Shown here in pieces: positions 4,814 to 7,250 of a stretch of 7,250 nt of DNA. This DNA comes from Actinobacteria bacterium UBA912 (GTDB lineage: Bacteria > Actinomycetota > Coriobacteriia > Anaerosomatales > UBA912). The notes under the pieces are model-generated. The model was not told where the DNA came from, searched no databases, and worked only from the letters and a program-made list of their open reading frames with translations. Position 1 is the first letter of the stretch, and each line of letters opens with the position of its first letter. Where the stretch lies: positions 1-7,250 of the forward strand of contig DBEG01000108.1 of assembly GCA_002293965.1 (NCBI GenBank), written 5' to 3'. The translations under genes and the position numbers were made by a program.

Positions 4814-6193
4814 CTACCTCCCATACCTGCCCGGCTCCTCGGCGACGAAGTAGCGCCTGTGCGGATCGTTGGGCCCGCTGCCCAGCTCGACCACAAGCCC
4901 CAGCTCGACCAGCCTGCGCAGCCGATTCCGAGTCGCCCTCGGCGTCCGGCCAATCTCGGCGGCAAGCTCGCTCGTGGTGAGTCCCTCGGCGGATCTGAGC
5001 GCCTCGAGCGTCGCAGAGTCGAGCGCGTCCATCGGGCGGGGGCCGCCGTCGCGTGCCGAGAAGAGCGTCACTCGGAAGTGAGTGCCGACCTCCTCGAGCA
5101 GCGGAGGGGCCGCGCCTGCCGCCGCGCACGCCTCGCGCATCCGGCCGATGCCGCTGCCCCACTGCTCGACCAGCCCGAGTTCGCGGAAGACCCGCGCGAT
5201 CACGCGGTTGCGGACCTTGGAGACACCGCCGAGGATGTCGGGGATCGTGAGCCCGGGGACGAGTAGCCCGGGGCTTTCGACCTCGAGCCGGTCGTCGTAG
5301 ATCGCCAGGCGCACCGGGGCTCCGCGCTGCGAGTAGTCGGCATGCACCACGGCGTTGATGATCGCCTCGCGCACCGCCTCGGGCGGGTACTCCGGCACCT
5401 CGATCCGGCGGGCGCCGCCGTGCACCGCGAACGCGAGCGCCGTGTTGCGCCGCACGAACGCGAACGCCTGCTCGACCGCCGCGTGCGGATGGCAGCGGAT
5501 GTCTGCCGAATCCACGATCGCAGCCTTGGTGGCCCCCTTGAAGCGCCCGGCCTGCACCCACGCATCCGGGAAGTGTTCGAGTCGCTGTTCACCGAAGAGC
5601 AGGAGGCCGCCGATCGTCGGCACCTCTCGGCCTTGGTGCTCGGTCGTCAGACGCAAAGTGCGCAAGTCGCGGGCGCGAACCTCTCGGACGCCTGCGAACG
5701 CATCGCGCACCGCCTGTCGATCGATCGCGTCGACCCCGTGGTCCCGCAGCGGCTGCTCGTCGAAGCTCTCGTTGCGCGCGCCGCGTGCCAGCTCGGCGGT
5801 CAGTTGCGCATCGGCGCGGCGGTTGGTCGACCCGACGCGCACGTACACGCCCGCCTCCGGTCCCGCCTGCGTCAGGTGGTACGGGCGCGATGGCCCGGGA
5901 TGCACGCGCAGCGCGATGACGTGCGTGTCGCGCCACGGGATGATATCGATGTCGGGAAGGATGCGCGGGGTGATGCTGTCGGCGATCATGCTGGCCAGAC
6001 GCTCTTCGGCATTGAGCGGGTCTTGCACACCGACGACCGCCGAGGAGCGATCCTCGATCCCGATGAGCAGCGTGCCGCCGGCGGTGTTCGCGAAGGCGCA
6101 TGCGGTGCGCGCGATCGGACCCGCCGACGAGAGGTCGCGCTTGAATTCGAGCGTCTTGCCCTCAGGCGAGCGTATGAGGCGGGTGAAATCCAT
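4814..6193 (-). CDS. AlbA_2 (Schlafen-type) / GHKL ATPase / winged-helix protein, putative transcriptional regulator
   Basis: Three-domain cytosolic protein of the group often annotated as ATP-binding or putative transcriptional regulator; molecular role poorly known. From ATG 6193 it is 459 aa. Residues ~13-128 match the AlbA_2 domain (TLEFKRD 14-20, AFANTAGGTLLIGIED 33-48, YVRVGSTNRRA 117-127). Residues ~268-378 look like a GHKL-type ATPase domain, with N-box-like PEAVREAIINAVVHADYS (271-288), a degenerate DDRLEVESPG (300-309) and glycine motif WGSGIGRM (345-352). Residues ~386-450 form a winged helix (LTTSELAAEIGRTPRATRNRLRRLVELGLV). ATG 6193 is chosen because a perfect TATAAT ends 7 nt before it with no Shine-Dalgarno, suggesting a leaderless message; ATG 6202 would overlap the -10. 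A long inverted repeat covers the promoter, so autoregulation is likely. No terminator follows. Confidence 0.88.
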   Translation of the reverse strand: MDFTRLIRSPEGKTLEFKRDLSSAGPIARTACAFANTAGGTLLIGIEDRSSAVVGVQDPLNAEERLASMIADSITPRILPDIDIIPWRDTHVIALRVHPGPSRPYHLTQAGPEAGVYVRVGSTNRRADAQLTAELARGARNESFDEQPLRDHGVDAIDRQAVRDAFAGVREVRARDLRTLRLTTEHQGREVPTIGGLLLFGEQRLEHFPDAWVQAGRFKGATKAAIVDSADIRCHPHAAVEQAFAFVRRNTALAFAVHGGARRIEVPEYPPEAVREAIINAVVHADYSQRGAPVRLAIYDDRLEVESPGLLVPGLTIPDILGGVSKVRNRVIARVFRELGLVEQWGSGIGRMREACAAAGAAPPLLEEVGTHFRVTLFSARDGGPRPMDALDSATLEALRSAEGLTTSELAAEIGRTPRATRNRLRRLVELGLVVELGSGPNDPHRRYFVAEEPGRYGR

Positions 6194-6200
6194 ACTCGGC

Positions 6201-6245
6201 ATTATACTCGGAAGTGTCGGAAGCACAACGACTTCCGAGTACAAT
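6201..6245 (-). promoter_or_regulatory. Promoter within a 15-bp inverted repeat, upstream of the AlbA_2/ATPase gene
   Basis: ATTATACTCGGAAGT (6201-6215) and ACTTCCGAGTACAAT (6231-6245) are inverted copies with one mismatch in 15, separated by 15 bp, so half-sites are 30 bp (about three helical turns) centre to centre. The minus-strand -10 TATAAT (6206-6201) is the outer end of one arm, with -35-like TTGTGC (6228-6223) 16 nt upstream in the spacer. Further partial copies occur nearby (TACTCGG just left, GTCGGAAG in the spacer). The arrangement strongly suggests an operator covering the promoter. The binding protein is unknown, but the winged-helix gene it controls is the obvious candidate. Confidence 0.7.
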
Positions 6246-6315
6246 ACGCAGCCCGGGGGCCGTGGAGCTAGTCGCAGGCGGGGAACCGTCAGGGTTCAAC
6301 TCGTCACGCCTCTCT

Positions 6316-6942
6316 CTACGAGATGAGTCGACCCAATATCCAATCAACACTGACCACGAGTCCGAGGATCGCTAGGGCACAGAAGCTGACTACCGCTAAC
6401 AGGCAACCGAGTGTGTGTATCTTGTCACGAAAGCTCTCGGATTCCGCCAGGCCCTCTTCCGAGTCGATGAATTGCGGGGACTCGATTGGAAGTGCCGCCT
6501 GACGACCAACCCGAGTGATCGCCAGAACCGCTTTTTCCACCCGAAAGAATGACTCGTCATCTTCGTGTCGAGGAGGCGGAGATCCGACCATGATCAGCCG
6601 CGCAGTGACGGTACCGGAATACAAGGCTTCGTCTCCCCATAGGATGAATTCAAGTTCTACATCCCATGCGGTTGCGTTTGAATCGTCGTCCCAATCCGCA
6701 CCCGAATAGGTAACGTCCACAGCCAAAGTTGCACCATCACACCAGAGTCCATGGTGCCGAAGCGTCGTCTCGACCTGCTGCTGCAACCAAACTCCGACTG
6801 GAATCCCATCGTCCCTGAGCGAATATATCCCTCCGAGAACAAGATTGGCAGGGCCGTCGCCGAGCGACAACTGCTCGCCCGTGTCGCACAAGCGCTGCGC
6901 CCGGACAAGAGCGTCTTCGTCGATGAGGGGCTTGTTCGGCAT
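6316..6942 (-). CDS. Hypothetical protein with a C-terminal membrane segment
   Basis: Not recognised. The 208-aa product has no signal peptide; a soluble acidic N-terminal portion of about 175 residues ends in one hydrophobic segment (about 177-199, LGCLLAVVSFCALAILGLVV), then a short WILGRLIS tail. That predicts a tail-anchored protein with its main domain in the cytoplasm. The central region (about 60-122) looks like a beta-rich domain (LAVDVTYSGADWDD, WDVELEFILWGDEALYSGTVTARLIMVG). Start ATG 6942 is chosen because it overlaps the stop of the zinc-ribbon gene as TGATG and has GGAG 8 nt upstream; an ATG ten codons earlier would lie inside that gene. Tight coupling implies the two products work together or at fixed ratio. 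No catalytic motif is evident. Confidence 0.78.
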   Translation of the reverse strand: MPNKPLIDEDALVRAQRLCDTGEQLSLGDGPANLVLGGIYSLRDDGIPVGVWLQQQVETTLRHHGLWCDGATLAVDVTYSGADWDDDSNATAWDVELEFILWGDEALYSGTVTARLIMVGSPPPRHEDDESFFRVEKAVLAITRVGRQAALPIESPQFIDSEEGLAESESFRDKIHTLGCLLAVVSFCALAILGLVVSVDWILGRLIS

Positions 6943-7187
6943 CAGATCCGCTCCGGGGCTTCCAAGAACCAATCGATATGGGAGCAGTTCGTACAGATCA
7001 GCACGGTGGCTTCGCGGTTCGCCCAGTCGAGTCCGAGCAACGACAGCCCCGTGGTGTTCAGCAGGGATTTCCCGGTGTCGAAGTCCTGGCCACCACAGTG
7101 GGCGCAGCGCACCTGCGTTCCTGCGATGCTGTAGTGCTGCGTGTCATCGCCCGCTACCCCGCGCTTGAAACCCTCAAAGAAACCCAT
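6942..7187 (-). CDS. Small zinc-ribbon protein
   Basis: The 81-aa product has two CxxC knuckles, CAHC (28-31) and CTNC (65-68), separated by 33 residues, with the spacing and pattern (F.TGKSLLNTTGLSLLGLDW..., then LICTNCSHIDWF) seen in small single zinc ribbons such as the DUF2082-type nucleic-acid-binding group. Likely role is zinc-dependent binding of nucleic acid or protein, but this is only family resemblance. ATG 7187 follows a purine-rich tract with AGGAG 11 nt and GGGG 5 nt upstream. The stop overlaps the start of the membrane-anchored gene by one base (TGATG). I could not pick a convincing promoter in the 63 bases to the window edge, so an upstream gene could share the transcript. Confidence 0.85.
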   Translation of the reverse strand: MGFFEGFKRGVAGDDTQHYSIAGTQVRCAHCGGQDFDTGKSLLNTTGLSLLGLDWANREATVLICTNCSHIDWFLEAPERI

Positions 7188-7250
7188 GGCTACCCCTTCT
7201 CCTCTGACTGCTAGCTTGCAGATAGGGATATGTTAGCCGAAAGGAGCCCG

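Noticed and set aside
4416..5561. A 381-codon minus-strand frame spanning the end of the ATPase gene and the lipoprotein gene
   Set aside because: It is an Arg/Gly/Ala-rich alternate frame crossing two better-supported genes and a promoter, with no motif of its own.
6240..6245. Plus-strand -10 (TACAAT) as a divergent promoter
   Set aside because: No good -35 at the right distance and no plus-strand gene follows; it is better explained as the mirror arm of the inverted repeat.
6285..6299. Small inverted repeat GAACC/GGTTC as terminator of the 6316 gene
   Set aside because: Only a 5-bp stem with no T-rich tail on the minus strand; not supportable as a terminator.
5342..6326. Long plus-strand open frames of 309 and 323 codons
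   Set aside because: They are antisense to the AlbA_2/ATPase gene, which has clear domain motifs. Long antisense frames are expected in GC-rich coding DNA, and their Arg/Ala/Ser-rich translations show no domains.

Overview
This is a GC-rich bacterial chromosome segment in which every gene I can support lies on the minus strand, so it is transcribed from high to low coordinates. No taxonomic marker settles the host. Three things lean towards an Actinomycetota-like or similar GC-rich lineage: the base composition, tRNAs with encoded CCA ends, and two genes (ackA and the AlbA_2/HATPase gene) whose -10 box sits 6-7 nt before the ATG with no Shine-Dalgarno, as in leaderless transcripts. That placement is an inference.

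Layout in transcription order. (1) 7187-6316: a two-gene unit of unknown function, a zinc-ribbon protein of 81 aa coupled through TGATG to a 208-aa protein with one C-terminal membrane segment. (2) 6193-4814: an AlbA_2 (Schlafen-type) + GHKL ATPase + winged-helix regulator-like protein, behind a promoter embedded in a long, nearly perfect inverted repeat. (3) 4729-4109: an unrecognised lipoprotein. (4) 3981-3820: a tRNA-Lys(TTT)/tRNA-Glu(TTC) operon with a strong sigma70-type promoter. (5) 3678-2117: an AbiEi/AbiEii type IV toxin-antitoxin pair, antitoxin first, with a 4-nt overlap and a perfect 10-bp inverted repeat upstream as likely operator. It ends at a hairpin terminator that overlaps the toxin's last codons. 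(6) 2074-1: acetate kinase followed by phosphoketolase, overlapping by 4 nt; phosphoketolase runs off the window edge after about 314 residues.

How the parts work together. Phosphoketolase cleaves xylulose-5-P and/or fructose-6-P with phosphate to acetyl-phosphate, and acetate kinase turns that into acetate plus ATP, so the last operon is a compact sugar-to-acetate energy module. The AbiE pair is a stress or phage-defence cassette between the 3' end of the tRNA operon and this metabolic operon, a common place for accessory genes, although I found no convincing attachment-site duplication. The Zn-ribbon/membrane pair, the lipoprotein and the AlbA_2 regulator have no clear functional link to the rest. 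I see no transposase, CRISPR array or riboswitch, and no gene-free stretch above 300 bases.
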